Source: Dyella flagellata (GTDB lineage: Bacteria; Pseudomonadota; Gammaproteobacteria; Xanthomonadales; Rhodanobacteraceae). Taken from it: DNA of 64,000 bases. The DNA lies in assembly GCF_030160275.1 (NCBI RefSeq), contig NZ_BSOA01000001.1, positions 1-64,000 on the forward strand. The letters run 5' to 3'. The translations under genes and the position numbers were made by a program. Positions 17,569 to 26,950 of the stretch are shown here, piece by piece; the stretch's first letter is position 1, and every line of letters starts with the position of its first letter. The notes below the pieces were generated by a model. It was not told the origin of the DNA and did no database searches. It saw nothing but the letters and a program-made list of their open reading frames with translations.

Positions 17569-17970
17569 GTGAGCCAACGATTTTTGGAGCATGGGTTGCG
17601 TGGTTCGGCCATAGCGGGGCTTTTGATCGGATGGATGCTCGCTTCGCCTATGGTTAGGGCTGGCGATGCCAGTGCAGGCGCGGATGTATTCAAGTCCGAA
17701 TGCGCCGAATGCCATAGCCCCAAGCAGGGCAAGAACAAGAAAGGCCCGAGCCTGTTCGACATCGTGGGGCGCCCGGCCGGCACGGCGCCGAACTACAAAT
17801 ATACGGATGCGCTCACGCAGGGCAAATGGACCTGGACCACCGACAAACTGCATTGGTATCTGTCGCAACCGGCCCGGAAAGCCAACCCCGGTACCCGGAT
17901 GAAATACGACGGCCTGGACGATCCCAAACAGCTGGATGACCTCATTACCTACCTGGGCACCCTGCATTGA
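17569..17970 (+). CDS. Class I cytochrome c, periplasmic
   Basis: A 133-residue exported cytochrome c. The signal peptide (GSAIAGLLIGWMLASPMVRA) is followed by GDASAGADVFKSECAECHS with the heme motif CAECH, then KKGPSLFDIVGRPAGTAPNYKYT, and the axial Met in NPGTRMKYDGL. This is the layout of the cytochrome c2/c550 group. The start is taken as GTG at 17569 because AGGAG lies 8 bp before it; a TTG at 17524 would add 15 residues ahead of the signal peptide. It probably carries electrons between the b561 and the outer-membrane heme protein encoded upstream, or to a terminal oxidase. It ends with DLITYLGTLH, the usual C-terminal helix. Confidence 0.88.
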   Translation: MSQRFLEHGLRGSAIAGLLIGWMLASPMVRAGDASAGADVFKSECAECHSPKQGKNKKGPSLFDIVGRPAGTAPNYKYTDALTQGKWTWTTDKLHWYLSQPARKANPGTRMKYDGLDDPKQLDDLITYLGTLH

Positions 17971-18175
17971 TGACATTCCCTTGTCCGATGGGATCGACTA
18001 TAAGCTGGCCATGTTCCAGGTGAGGCGAAACCGTCATAGCCCATGCGACGCACGGTTACCCAAAGCATGAAGTGATGCCCCACAACAGCCCCCGGCCACT
18101 GATGATGGGCTGTGTGTCCGCCGTGGCCGACAAGCTGCCGCGGCGGTGGCGCCGTGCACCTGAAAAGACCGGACC

Positions 18176-18973
18176 ATGAAGGCATCGCACCCGCTTCGTC
18201 ACTACACTTTTTTACGCGTAGCTGTCGCCACGCTGTCGATGGCGGTCCTCGCCATACCCCTGCGTGCCCAGACGAGCAATCTCAACGGCACCGTGGCACT
18301 CAGTTCGCAATTGGTCGATCGTGGCCTGGCGATCACGCCGGTCACGCCCTTCCTGCAAGCGGCCACCTCCTGGACTTCGGCCAACGGCTGGGTGCTGGGG
18401 CTGTCCGCTGGCACCCAGTTGCGCTCGACCGGCCATGGTTCCGAAGCCCTGGCCCAGGCCGGGCATTACTGGTCGCTTGCCGATGACTGGCGCATGCAGG
18501 CGGGACTGGTCTATTACACCTACCCGGGCAATGCCCGCGGGCGCGCCTTTGACCGGGCCGAAGCCGGGGTCAGCTGGATGTACCGGGACGTGCTCACGTT
18601 CGGCCTGTCGGCCATCCGACTCACCCGCGGCGGCAACCACCAGCCGCGCGGCGCCGCCGACGTGGATTTTCACTGGCCCTTGCCGGCGCACTTCTCGCTT
18701 TCCGCCGGGTTGGGGGTAGCCCAGCCCCTGTCCACGGCCATCTATCACGGTACCCCCACCTACGGTACCCAGGACGACTGGGGTTACTACTACGGCGGGC
18801 ACTACTACCTCTACCACCGCCAACGTTCGAGTTCATACTACGGCTATGGCCACTTAGGCCTGGCCTGGACCTATGAGGCCTGGCGGGTGGAGCTGGACCG
18901 TGTCGCCACGGATCCATCGCAGCGAGGCATGGCAGCTGCCCCATGGGTCGCCACGATCTCGTGGTCTTTTTGA
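18176..18973 (+). CDS. TorF-like putative outer-membrane protein (Gcw_chp family)
   Basis: A 265-residue exported protein. It has a signal peptide (LRVAVATLSMAVLAIPLRAQ) and then short amphipathic strands with many Trp and Tyr (TNLNGTVALSSQLVDRGLA-like start, WVLGLSAGTQL, LVYYTYPGN) and ends in the aromatic ATISWSF, typical of a small outer-membrane barrel. The start segment, with SSQLVDRGL, resembles the Gcw_chp/TorF family of unknown function. A Tyr-rich loop (YYYGGHYYLYHRQRSSSYYG) is notable. It stands alone, 205 bp after the cytochrome gene and 70 bp before the ECF sigma gene, and could be under control of that sigma factor; this is only inferred from position. Confidence 0.7.
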   Translation: MKASHPLRHYTFLRVAVATLSMAVLAIPLRAQTSNLNGTVALSSQLVDRGLAITPVTPFLQAATSWTSANGWVLGLSAGTQLRSTGHGSEALAQAGHYWSLADDWRMQAGLVYYTYPGNARGRAFDRAEAGVSWMYRDVLTFGLSAIRLTRGGNHQPRGAADVDFHWPLPAHFSLSAGLGVAQPLSTAIYHGTPTYGTQDDWGYYYGGHYYLYHRQRSSSYYGYGHLGLAWTYEAWRVELDRVATDPSQRGMAAAPWVATISWSF

Positions 18974-19043
18974 CGTAAAAGCAACCTTCTAGCGCTTAAG
19001 CGGCACTCATCCAGTGAACTAACGCTATCGGGTCATAAAAATC

Positions 19044-19634
19044 ATGAACGACGCCGACGTCCCCGCTGATGCTACCGACCGTGTGTTGCTGCAGCGCATG
19101 TCCACCGGCGACCGGACCGCGCTAGCTACGCTGTATCGCAGTTACCACGGCCGATTGTGCCGATTCCTGTCACGCTTGACCCGGCGCCCCGACATCATCG
19201 AGGAAGTGATCAACGACTGCTTCTGGATCGCCTGGCAGAAAGCCGGCGACTTCCGCGGCGATTCGCGCGTGTCCACCTGGATCATGGGCATCGCCTACCG
19301 CTGCGGACTCAAGGCGTTGCGACAGCATGGCGAAGAGGCGGTCGAGGACAGCATCCCGGAAGATCGCACACCTGCCGACGATCCGGATGAGGACCGCGAA
19401 CTGCGCGACTGGCTGAGCAAAGGGCTCGAACGCCTGTCTACCGACCAGCGCATAGTAGTAGAACTGGTGTACGGAGAAGGACACACCCTCGACGACGTAG
19501 CCACCATCATGCAATGCCCGGTAGGCACAGTGAAAGCAAGGCTGTTTCATGCCCGCGTAAAGCTGCGCAATGTACTACCTGCCCTAGCTGAAGGCTCGAT
19601 CACCGTTAAAGAGCGCAACGATCAGGTACCATGA
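19044..19634 (+). CDS. ECF-type RNA polymerase sigma factor
   Basis: A 196-residue sigma-70 family member of the extracytoplasmic-function type. Region 2 is seen as TLYRSYHGRLCRFLSRLTRR through VINDCFWIAWQKAGDFRGDS, with STWIMGIAYRCGLKALR, and region 4 as LSTDQRIVVELVYGEGHTLDDVATIMQCPVGTVKARLFHAR, a helix-turn-helix for the -35 element. The ATG is at 19044. Its end overlaps the anti-sigma gene by 4 bp, so sigma and anti-sigma are made in step. An S8 peptidase gene is linked to the anti-sigma gene by another 4-bp overlap. The inducing signal is unknown. Confidence 0.92.
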   Translation: MNDADVPADATDRVLLQRMSTGDRTALATLYRSYHGRLCRFLSRLTRRPDIIEEVINDCFWIAWQKAGDFRGDSRVSTWIMGIAYRCGLKALRQHGEEAVEDSIPEDRTPADDPDEDRELRDWLSKGLERLSTDQRIVVELVYGEGHTLDDVATIMQCPVGTVKARLFHARVKLRNVLPALAEGSITVKERNDQVP

Positions 19635-20269
19635 AGATGTTAGCTACCTATTTTGGCCAAGACTGTCCGCGTGCATGGGAAATGATGCCCTGGGTGCTGC
19701 AGAACAGGGCGACCAAGAAACAAGCCGATTGGCTCGCGAGCCACTTGGCGCAATGCGAAGCATGCCGCACCGAATTCGCGCAGCAGCAGCGCCTGCAGCA
19801 AGCCATGTCCCTTCCCTCCGAAGTCGAGGTGGATGCGGAAGCCGGCCTGCAACGCCTGCTCGGCCGTCTCGACACACCGGCGGCGGAAGAACCCAAGCGC
19901 ACACGCGCAGGCGGCTGGCTGACCCGTGCGCTGGTGGCGGCGATACTGATCCAGGCCATCGGGATCGGCGCATTGGGATTGAAGATGTGGTCGACTGACC
20001 AAACAGCCAGCTACCGCACACTCAGCCAGGAAGAACCTGCGCCTGCGACGTCGGGCACGCTCCGGGTCGTCCCCGACGCCAGCATGACGCTGGGCGATTG
20101 GAATGCCTTGCTGCATTCGCTGCAGTTGCAGGTGGTGGGCGGCCCCAACGATGTCGGCGCCTACACACTTGCACCGGTCAGCGCCAAGTCGATCAAACCA
20201 AACACCCTGCAGCAATTGCGCGCCGCGCGCGGCATCCGCCTGGCAGAACCGGTGACCGGCGCGCCATGA
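19631..20269 (+). CDS. Zinc-binding transmembrane anti-sigma factor
   Basis: A 212-residue protein with the zinc anti-sigma signature HX3CX2C (H38, C42, C45 in SHLAQCEAC), one membrane helix (about residues 97-115, LVAAILIQAIGIGALGLKMW) and a periplasmic C-terminal domain of about 95 residues. It should hold the upstream ECF sigma at the membrane and release it on a periplasmic signal. It overlaps the sigma gene and the S8 peptidase gene by 4 bp each. The periplasmic domain (LGDWNALLHSLQLQVVGGPNDVGAYTLAPV) resembles a small ferredoxin-like fold seen in protease-inhibitor and zymogen segments; that is a guess from pattern only. Confidence 0.85.
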   Translation: MKMLATYFGQDCPRAWEMMPWVLQNRATKKQADWLASHLAQCEACRTEFAQQQRLQQAMSLPSEVEVDAEAGLQRLLGRLDTPAAEEPKRTRAGGWLTRALVAAILIQAIGIGALGLKMWSTDQTASYRTLSQEEPAPATSGTLRVVPDASMTLGDWNALLHSLQLQVVGGPNDVGAYTLAPVSAKSIKPNTLQQLRAARGIRLAEPVTGAP

Positions 20270-21558
20270 AACGGGGCGCCAAACGATACTCAGCGTTTGC
20301 GGTTGCCGCGGCCGTTGCCTGCCTGAGTGTGCATGCAACTGCGGCGGCGGATGCCAGTCATGCATCGCCTGTATCGAGCATGGACAGCCAGCGCGACATC
20401 GTGCTGGCGGTTGCCAATCCGATCGATCCCCCTGCCCTGCATGCCGGCTCCAGCCTGCTCGGTTACGTGCCGGCCGGCTATTACGGCGCCGGGCAACGTG
20501 CCGTCTCCGCCCTTGCCGAACTGAAGCGGCACTACAACTTGGACGAAGTCACCGGCTGGCCGATCAAGGCACTCGGCGTGTATTGCGTGGTGGTAAAAAC
20601 ACCCGCGGGAACGGATCGCGAGGCATTGCTCAAGACGCTCGCCAAGGATGATCGCGTAAAGCTCGCGCAGCCGCTGCAGGATTATTCGGTGTATGCAACG
20701 GTAGCGGCCCAAACGCATCATCGCTACAACGATCCCTACGTCGATCTGCAACGCGGTTTCGTGGAAACCGACGCGGAGCTCGCGCACAGCGTCAGCCAGG
20801 GCGAAGGCGTGCACATCGCGGTGGTCGACACCGGCGCCGACCTCACGCATCCGGATCTGCAAGGGCGTATCCACGATACTCACAACATGGTGGACGATAG
20901 TGATACCGCGTTCAATCAAGATCACCATGGCACGGAAGTCGCCGGCGTGATTGCCGCCGATGCCGACAATCACCAAGGCATAGTCGGCATCGCACCCAAG
21001 TCCGTGCTCAGCCTGTACAAGGCATGCTGGTACGCACCAGCGCCGCAGGTCGGTGCGCGCTGCAATACCTTTACGCTCGCCAAGGCACTGGCTGCAATCA
21101 TCGATACCGATGCGCGCATCGTGAACCTGAGCCTGGGTGGCCCTGACGATCCCTTGCTGGACAAGCTGCTGGCGCAACTGCTCAACCAGGGTCGCATCGT
21201 GGTGGCCGCCTTGCCGCCGGATGGACGTCTCAGCGGATTTCCCGACAACGCGCCCGGCGTCATCGTGGTACGCGTCAGCGATGCCGCACCGGCCCCGGCG
21301 GACGTATTGAGCGCTCCCGGCAAGGACATTCTTACCACCCAACCGGGTGGCGGCTACGACTTCACCTCCGGCTCGTCCATGGCCGCCGCACATGTAAGCG
21401 GCATTGTCGCCCTGCTGCTTTCCGTCTCGCCGCGACTGGATGCATATGCGGTGCGCGACCTGCTGCTGAAAAGCAGCAAGCTTTCCCATGGCGTAACCGA
21501 AGTGAACGCCGCATCTGCCGTAGCCGCGCTGCACGAACCGCAGCGAGCCACGCATTGA
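20266..21558 (+). CDS. S8 (subtilisin-like) serine peptidase, exported
   Basis: A 430-residue exported peptidase. A signal peptide (FAVAAAVACLSVHATAAADA) is followed by an inhibitor-like pro-region (about residues 45-145) and an S8 domain with D188 (AVVDTGAD), H221 (DHHGTEVAGVI) and S371 (FTSGSSMAAAH). The oxyanion Asn expected in an AGN-type motif is not seen; the matching segment reads IVVAALPPDGR (about 311-321). The ATG at 20266 overlaps the anti-sigma stop by 4 bp. Linkage to an ECF sigma/anti-sigma pair suggests a role in envelope signalling or regulation by it. A 68-bp palindrome follows the stop. Confidence 0.88.
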   Translation: MKRGAKRYSAFAVAAAVACLSVHATAAADASHASPVSSMDSQRDIVLAVANPIDPPALHAGSSLLGYVPAGYYGAGQRAVSALAELKRHYNLDEVTGWPIKALGVYCVVVKTPAGTDREALLKTLAKDDRVKLAQPLQDYSVYATVAAQTHHRYNDPYVDLQRGFVETDAELAHSVSQGEGVHIAVVDTGADLTHPDLQGRIHDTHNMVDDSDTAFNQDHHGTEVAGVIAADADNHQGIVGIAPKSVLSLYKACWYAPAPQVGARCNTFTLAKALAAIIDTDARIVNLSLGGPDDPLLDKLLAQLLNQGRIVVAALPPDGRLSGFPDNAPGVIVVRVSDAAPAPADVLSAPGKDILTTQPGGGYDFTSGSSMAAAHVSGIVALLLSVSPRLDAYAVRDLLLKSSKLSHGVTEVNAASAVAALHEPQRATH

Positions 21559-21582
21559 CTGCCCAGGCGTCGGCAGGCGCGC

Positions 21583-21650
21583 GTAGGCTGGGATGGCAAT
21601 CCCAGCATCGAGATGCCGCATAGCAAGCTGGGATTGCCATCCCAGCCTAC
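21583..21650. repeat. 68-bp palindromic REP-like element, GTAGGCTGGGAT family
   Basis: Outer arms GTAGGCTGGGAT and ATCCCAGCCTAC enclose a central unpaired stretch. It lies 24 bp after the S8 peptidase stop and is joined directly to a copy of the 52-bp dispersed repeat, which runs up to folE2. Confidence 0.9.
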
Positions 21651-21651
21651 G

Positions 21652-21703
21652 CCTGCGGTCCTTCTGAACATCATGCCGAGTGTGCGCAATAGATCAGAGC
21701 ATC
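21652..21703. repeat. 52-bp dispersed repeat, copy 2
   Basis: Aligns without gaps to bases 6-57 of the window, with 43 of 52 identical by eye. It follows the 68-bp palindrome by one base and ends 4 bp before the folE2 ATG, so it must supply part of the folE2 leader. Confidence 0.65.
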
Positions 21704-21707
21704 TTTA

Positions 21708-22637
21708 ATGAAACCTATCAGCACCGCCATGGGCTTGATGCCCGACATTGCCGGCCATCGGCAACCGCAGCTTGGCAGCAAACTGGACGCGGTCGGCATG
21801 CAGGGCATCGAGATGCCGGTGCTGTTCGATGCGGGCAACGGCACGCTACAGCGCATCAGCGCCAAGGTGGATGCCTTTGTCAACTTGACGCGCGAGGACC
21901 AGCGCGGCATCCATATGTCGCGTTTGTATCTGCTGATCGATGAATACCTTGGCGGTCATGCGCTCCACACCGGCATGCTTGCCTCACTGCTGCAGGCCTG
22001 CCTGGAATCGCATCGCGACCTCGCCGATAGCGCGCGCATAGCCATCCACTTCCAGCCACTGATACGCCGCCGTGCCTTGCGCAGCGGCAACAGTGGCTGG
22101 CGCAGCTACCCGGTTTCGATCGAGGCCAGCCTCGATCGCGAAGGCGTCCGACTGGAACTCGGCACGGAGGTGCTTTATTCATCCACTTGCCCTGCTTCGG
22201 CCGCCCTGTCCCGCCAATTGATCCAACGGCAATTCGCCCAGGATTTTCCGACAGACCTGCCGTTGGACCATGCTGTCGTCTCAGCTTGGCTGGGCAGCGA
22301 AAGGGGCATCGTCGCCACGCCACATGCGCAACGCAGCGTGGCCCGGTTGCGAGTACGTTTTAAGTTCGGCGCGCCTCTGGACTTGATTGACCTGCTGGAT
22401 CGTGTCGAAGCGGCGTTGGGTACGCCGGTGCAGACCGCGGTCAAGCGGGAAGACGAGCAGGCGTTTGCGTTGGCCAACGGCGAGAACTTGATGTTCTGCG
22501 AAGATGCTGCGCGACGTATTCATCGTGCGCTGGACGCTGATGAGCGCATCGAGGATTTTCATGTGCGGGTGGAGCATTGGGAGAGTTTGCATCCGCATGA
22601 TGCGGTGGCGTGCGTGAGCAAAGGCGTTGCCCTGTAG
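21708..22637 (+). CDS. folE2: GTP cyclohydrolase IB (FolE2)
   Basis: A 309-residue enzyme of the FolE2/COG1469 family, which converts GTP to 7,8-dihydroneopterin triphosphate at the start of folate (and queuosine) synthesis. The family start (MPDIAGHRQP), VNLTREDQRGIHMSRLY and the catalytic cysteine C161 in YSSTCPASAALSRQ are present, as is the C-terminal RVEHWESLHPHDAVA. Length fits the family. FolE2 can use metals other than zinc and often backs up FolE under zinc limitation. The ATG at 21708 directly follows a palindrome plus 52-bp repeat, so its ribosome binding site is poor and its promoter may lie in or before the repeat. Confidence 0.93.
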   Translation: MKPISTAMGLMPDIAGHRQPQLGSKLDAVGMQGIEMPVLFDAGNGTLQRISAKVDAFVNLTREDQRGIHMSRLYLLIDEYLGGHALHTGMLASLLQACLESHRDLADSARIAIHFQPLIRRRALRSGNSGWRSYPVSIEASLDREGVRLELGTEVLYSSTCPASAALSRQLIQRQFAQDFPTDLPLDHAVVSAWLGSERGIVATPHAQRSVARLRVRFKFGAPLDLIDLLDRVEAALGTPVQTAVKREDEQAFALANGENLMFCEDAARRIHRALDADERIEDFHVRVEHWESLHPHDAVACVSKGVAL

Positions 22638-22658
22638 CGTGAGAGTTGGGGCAAGCGC

Positions 22659-22726
22659 GTAGGCTGGGATGACAATCCCAGCATCGGGATGCTGCGCGGA
22701 AAGCTGGGATTAGCATCCCAGCCTAC
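22659..22726. repeat. 68-bp palindromic REP-like element, GTAGGCTGGGAT family
   Basis: GTAGGCTGGGATG at the left and ATCCCAGCCTAC at the right enclose GCTGGGATTAGCATCCCAGC. It fills most of the 117-bp space between the convergent folE2 and M48 peptidase genes and could stop transcription from both sides. Confidence 0.9.
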
Positions 22727-22754
22727 ACGCTTGGCGACCGCCACAAGCCGCACC

Positions 22755-25700
22755 TCACCCCAAAAACGGTCTCTCTCCCGCAAACAGTATCGCCTTGGCA
22801 AAATGCCGCCATGCATCCGGCGCCAGCGGTCCAAGCAGGTAGATGCCGGCCACGTAAGCCTGCGCGCGCATTTCCATCGGCACCCCGCTCAAGGCGCGCT
22901 CGGCATCCGTCGCATCGCCGCGTCGCGCTAGTTCCACGAAACGCTGCATGCCTTGCACCCAGTCACGCCCTTCCTTGCCGTAATGCGCTTCCGTGTCTTC
23001 CAGTACTTTGGCAACGGCAGGGTCGTTGGCATCATCGCCCTGCGCGAGCGCCAGCCATACGGTCTGCTGGTCGATGCCCGTACCTTTGGGCAATGCGGAT
23101 ACGCGTGACCGCAGCAGGTACGAAGCTCCCTGCGAAGCCGCTGCCAGGCGCAATACATGCCCCTCCACCTGCGTGTGGGCAGCTGCCATCACCGCTTCGT
23201 CCAGCCGCCCCTCGCTCAGCAGGGACAGCGCACGATAAGGCCCTTCCTGCATGGGCTGACCAGGCTCCAACAACAAAATGCTGGTAAGCCCAGGCGACAG
23301 GGCGAGCAGTTTCGATTGCCGTTCTGGCGTGCCGGCTGGATCGACCAGACGCGACAGGCGCAGCACTTCCGCCGCGGTGGCATCGCGCAGCGTTGGGCTT
23401 TGCATCGCCTTGCTATATTTCTCCAGCGCCTGCTGATAGTTGCCTTGCTGAGTGTCGATGTAGGCGTCTGCGAAATTGAACCAGGCCGATTGCGGCCAGC
23501 GCTGTGCACCTTCAGTAAATTGGCGGTCGCGCTCCGCTCCTGACTGCATGCAACGTACCGCCACGTAGGCGAGATCAGGTTGTTCCGGCGCCGCCTTGGC
23601 GAGCGCCTCGTCGCGTGCGCAAACCTCGTCATGCGTGGCACCCACGTCGTGGTCCTGTTCCAGACGCATCGCATCCACGTCGATCGGGAAATGCTTGCGC
23701 CGCGCAGCAAAAACTTCGTTGAAACCGGGCAAGTTGCGCGCCAGCTCCAGCCAATTGCCCAGATTGGCCGAACCAGGCTTATCGAACCGTACATGCGCAA
23801 GCAGCATCGCCGCGGCCGCATGCTGATCGTTGACCTGCTCGGCATAGAATTCAGGCGGCAACGCGTCGAAGCCATCGAGCACGCTGCGCATACCTTCACC
23901 GGAGTTGGTTTGGATGCTGTGCGGCGGTTGCGCGAACACGAAATCGGCGTGCACCACCTGCCAGCGTTGGGGCTGCACCAGCGAAGGTGCAATCTTGGGT
24001 GCGGAGCCATACGAAGCCGTCCACGAATGCAGCGGAGCGGCAGCCGCCACGGTATAGATGATCTTGTCGTCGGAGCGATTGAGCGGCGCGGTGAAATGTT
24101 CGATCGGCTCGCCGTCATCCGTCCGTGCTTCCACCTCGACATGGCCTTCTTCGCGCAGCGAAACATCCTCATGCTGATGCGGCTGCACGCTGACACGGTG
24201 GCCACCCACGTTCGCCACCACCGCGCGATCCAATGGGTTGTAGACCGTGACATCGGTACTTTCATGCAGCCAGCCGAATACCAGCACGAAGCCGACGATC
24301 GCCACGGCCGCCGCTGCCCTGCCCAGGCCGGAAAGACGATCGCCAGCGCCCTCCAGTCGCTGCCATAAACCCTGCCTCGCCTGTTGCCCCCGTTCGCTGC
24401 CCGGTACCAGGGTGGGGTATTCGTCGTGGGCGGAGGGCGCTTCGATGGGCGCCTCGGCAAGCGGCTCGTCGCGTGTGGCCGCGGCAATCGATGCCTCCAC
24501 GGCCAACAGCTCATCAAGGGTGGTGCGGCGTAGCGCCGAAAGCCAGTTGGCGGTGTGATTGATCCACCCGTCGATCTGGCGCAACCAGTCGTTGATGTTG
24601 GTGCGTTCCGGCGCCCGCAAGCCGTAATTGCCGAGCGCCTGCGGCCAGCTCGGCGCACCCAGCCGGGCAAGTATCCGTGCGCCGGGCTTTACCGTCGCGG
24701 CTTCATGGAAAACCCGGCTGAGCGCGCGATGCACGTCGCTCGCACCTGCCAGGATACGGCGCACGCCGTTTTCGCTGACTCGGCCCCGTGCCGTAACCTG
24801 GCGGTAATCCTTGGCAAGCGCAGCCTGGGCATCGCGCAGATTCGCTTCGGCATGATCGGCGTAGTGCAGCACATGCAGGCTGCCGAGCAGGTAATCTCGC
24901 CACACTGGCGCAAGCGTCGCGGCCACTTTCAGGTGCAAGCTGCGCACACGCCGCAACGTCGAGTGCAGGTTCGCCCGCACGCCCGTGCGCTCCTTTTCCA
25001 CTTCGGCGATCGCCCCCGGAAGCTGGCTGCGTTTCAGGATATGGCCGCGATGACGAATCACGCCGTCCGGCGCGTCATAGATCCGATCGCGCAATGAGCA
25101 CAGCAACGCGTGTTCGCGGTCAAGCGCCTGTAAGCGATCTAGTTCTTCGCCGATGCGCAGCGGGTACAGGTCGTCCAGCGACAACGGCAAGCGCGGCACG
25201 GCATTCTCGTAATACAGCTCGCCCGGGTTGGCGGCATGCCGTACGGCGGACATACCCAGGTAAATGCCGCGGTAATCCGACTTGAGGTGTTCGCGCGCGA
25301 ACTGCTCGTCCAGCCGCCGCAGGGTTTCGTCCAGTTCCACTGGCGTTTCGTTCGGCTGGCCGGCCAGCTCCCGCGTCATGCGCTCGCGCAAGGCCTGTTC
25401 GTGCTCGAAAAGGGACCAGGCGCTGCGTTCGTCGGGCGATGCGAACAGGTAGGTGCGCTTGGCGTTGCTCTCGCGCTCATGGTTCATCGGATGGGTGGAC
25501 CACATGCGCGGCGGCTGTGCCAGTTCGCTCTCGAACACGCGAAAAGCCGCCCCGCCCTCGGCCGGCAGCTGCGGGCGATTGGAGTAACCAGGATCGTTGT
25601 AGATGATGCCAAGGCGATCGACCAGAGCGTACTGCACGGCGAAAATGTCGCGCGGCGGACGCTTCGCTCCCACTTCGCCACGCAGGAAATTCAAGCTGCG

Positions 25701-26567
25701 ATCCCAAGCGTCGTCCGCCACTTTCAGCCGATGCAGCGCATGCACCAGGGCATCGCTGCCGGTGAGCGATACCGCCACCAGGTCGGCCTGCAATTCCATT
25801 TCGCGCGAGAGCGCACGCTGGGCCAACACCACCAACCTAAACCCTGCATCGACGATCACGCGCAAGGCCCAGATCACGATGCCCAGCAGCCAGCCGATCC
25901 AAGCGATACGGATATCCAGACGGGACAAGCCGCGCAGGAACGAATCCAGCGCATCGCGCCTCGTCACGATGTGCACGGCAACCTGCTGTGCGGTATAGAC
26001 CCAGCGGCCGACCGCCATCGAACGCTGGCCGAAATGGCCGAATTCATGCGCGCAGACCGCCTTGAACTCGCCCAGGTTGAGCATGTTCACCAGGCCCAGG
26101 CCGATCTCCAGATTCTTGCGCGACGGGAACAGCAGATTGAGCAATGACAGGTCGTACGAAACGGCAGCGTTGACGCGGCCGCTCGCGTACACTTTGTGCG
26201 GCCTTGGTGCGCCGGCATCATCGGCAATGCGATCGAGAAAATCGAACAGCCGCGGCTGCTCCGCACGGGTCAGTTCGATGCCATCGATTTTCGCGCCCTT
26301 CTTGATGAAGAACAGCGCCTTGATCAGAAAGAACGCCAGGAACAGGCTGCCTACGCCCACCAGGGCGGCCAGCAAACCGTTCCCACTGGCGACTCTGCCC
26401 AGCTCGACAATGCCGTTGTAGACGAACCACGCCGCCAGCGCGAAATACAGCGCCATGAACAGCAGCAAGGCACCCACTGCGATCCAGGCATGACGCACAT
26501 AGGTGCCGCTGGGACGGGTAAAACCCTCCGGGACTTGGGCCGGGCCGGCCGGGTAGATCATGTTCAC
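22755..26567 (-). CDS. Very large M48-family metallopeptidase with C-terminal extension
   Basis: A 1270-residue membrane protease. Two N-terminal membrane segments (about 28-50 and 65-88) are followed by an M48 domain with the zinc motif H174-E175-F-G-H178 ([11 protein letters not shown]) and the third ligand E258 in EMELQAD. Further hydrophobic segments lie near 220-250, and another ([19 protein letters not shown]) near 730. The long remainder, with [28 protein letters not shown], looks like TPR repeats. Typical M48 proteases have 290-490 residues, so this is a fusion. The likely start is GTG at 26567, 5 bp after GAGAGG, with ATG at 26561 as alternative. It may work in envelope protein quality control; the substrate is unknown. 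Confidence 0.85.
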   Translation of the reverse strand: MNMIYPAGPAQVPEGFTRPSGTYVRHAWIAVGALLLFMALYFALAAWFVYNGIVELGRVASGNGLLAALVGVGSLFLAFFLIKALFFIKKGAKIDGIELTRAEQPRLFDFLDRIADDAGAPRPHKVYASGRVNAAVSYDLSLLNLLFPSRKNLEIGLGLVNMLNLGEFKAVCAHEFGHFGQRSMAVGRWVYTAQQVAVHIVTRRDALDSFLRGLSRLDIRIAWIGWLLGIVIWALRVIVDAGFRLVVLAQRALSREMELQADLVAVSLTGSDALVHALHRLKVADDAWDRSLNFLRGEVGAKRPPRDIFAVQYALVDRLGIIYNDPGYSNRPQLPAEGGAAFRVFESELAQPPRMWSTHPMNHERESNAKRTYLFASPDERSAWSLFEHEQALRERMTRELAGQPNETPVELDETLRRLDEQFAREHLKSDYRGIYLGMSAVRHAANPGELYYENAVPRLPLSLDDLYPLRIGEELDRLQALDREHALLCSLRDRIYDAPDGVIRHRGHILKRSQLPGAIAEVEKERTGVRANLHSTLRRVRSLHLKVAATLAPVWRDYLLGSLHVLHYADHAEANLRDAQAALAKDYRQVTARGRVSENGVRRILAGASDVHRALSRVFHEAATVKPGARILARLGAPSWPQALGNYGLRAPERTNINDWLRQIDGWINHTANWLSALRRTTLDELLAVEASIAAATRDEPLAEAPIEAPSAHDEYPTLVPGSERGQQARQGLWQRLEGAGDRLSGLGRAAAAVAIVGFVLVFGWLHESTDVTVYNPLDRAVVANVGGHRVSVQPHQHEDVSLREEGHVEVEARTDDGEPIEHFTAPLNRSDDKIIYTVAAAAPLHSWTASYGSAPKIAPSLVQPQRWQVVHADFVFAQPPHSIQTNSGEGMRSVLDGFDALPPEFYAEQVNDQHAAAAMLLAHVRFDKPGSANLGNWLELARNLPGFNEVFAARRKHFPIDVDAMRLEQDHDVGATHDEVCARDEALAKAAPEQPDLAYVAVRCMQSGAERDRQFTEGAQRWPQSAWFNFADAYIDTQQGNYQQALEKYSKAMQSPTLRDATAAEVLRLSRLVDPAGTPERQSKLLALSPGLTSILLLEPGQPMQEGPYRALSLLSEGRLDEAVMAAAHTQVEGHVLRLAAASQGASYLLRSRVSALPKGTGIDQQTVWLALAQGDDANDPAVAKVLEDTEAHYGKEGRDWVQGMQRFVELARRGDATDAERALSGVPMEMRAQAYVAGIYLLGPLAPDAWRHFAKAILFAGERPFLG

Positions 26568-26950
26568 GCTTACCTCTCCATGCTAGCGGTGACTTCGTTG
26601 CAACTGCTTGCGTGCGCTGCCGTCCACGGCAGGACAGCCGCCATCGCGCCCCAGGCGGGACGTGCCGGATGAAAAGTGGTGTCTTGTGCGCACGCCAAGC
26701 CCGGCGTGCTCCCCCTTCATCCCTGGCCTTCCCCTGTTCCGCGTTTCCACGCTGGCACACTATGGCGGGTTCCACGTGGAGGTGGAAGGGGGTGTTCGGC
26801 TCGCCCTATGTTCACAGCGCGCAGGATCGGGCAAGAAAGCCCACCATCGTGGCAGTCAGCTGGCGGCCGTGCGGGCCTGTCGTGTCTCTGCCCGGCGCTT
26901 CGCGGTACATTGGCCATTCCCCGCCCCCAGCCAGCCTGAAGAGGTTCGCC
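26568..26950. other. 383-bp intergenic region
   Basis: Space between the leftward M48 gene and the rightward molybdenum hydroxylase genes; both promoters must be here. Long reading frames cross it on the plus strand, but they begin with Arg- and Pro-rich stretches unlike proteins and run in frame into the iron-sulfur gene. A GAAGAGG ribosome binding site ends it. An inverted TTCCACGTGGAGGTGGAA-like stretch lies near 26770-26787. I saw no gene and no copy of the palindromic repeats. Confidence 0.5.

Noticed and set aside
20290-21621. A 443-codon minus-strand frame opposite the S8 peptidase
   Set aside because: The peptidase has a signal peptide and the catalytic triad on the plus strand; the antisense product has no recognisable domain.
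23216-24670. A 484-codon minus-strand frame overlapping the M48 gene in another phase
   Set aside because: Composition is dominated by Arg, Ser and Cys, as expected from a shifted frame in GC-rich DNA; the M48 frame is continuous across it.
26612-26950. N-terminal extension of the 2Fe-2S subunit
   Set aside because: The leader is Arg/Pro/Ser-rich and unlike the family, which begins at the 26951 ATG with a good ribosome binding site.
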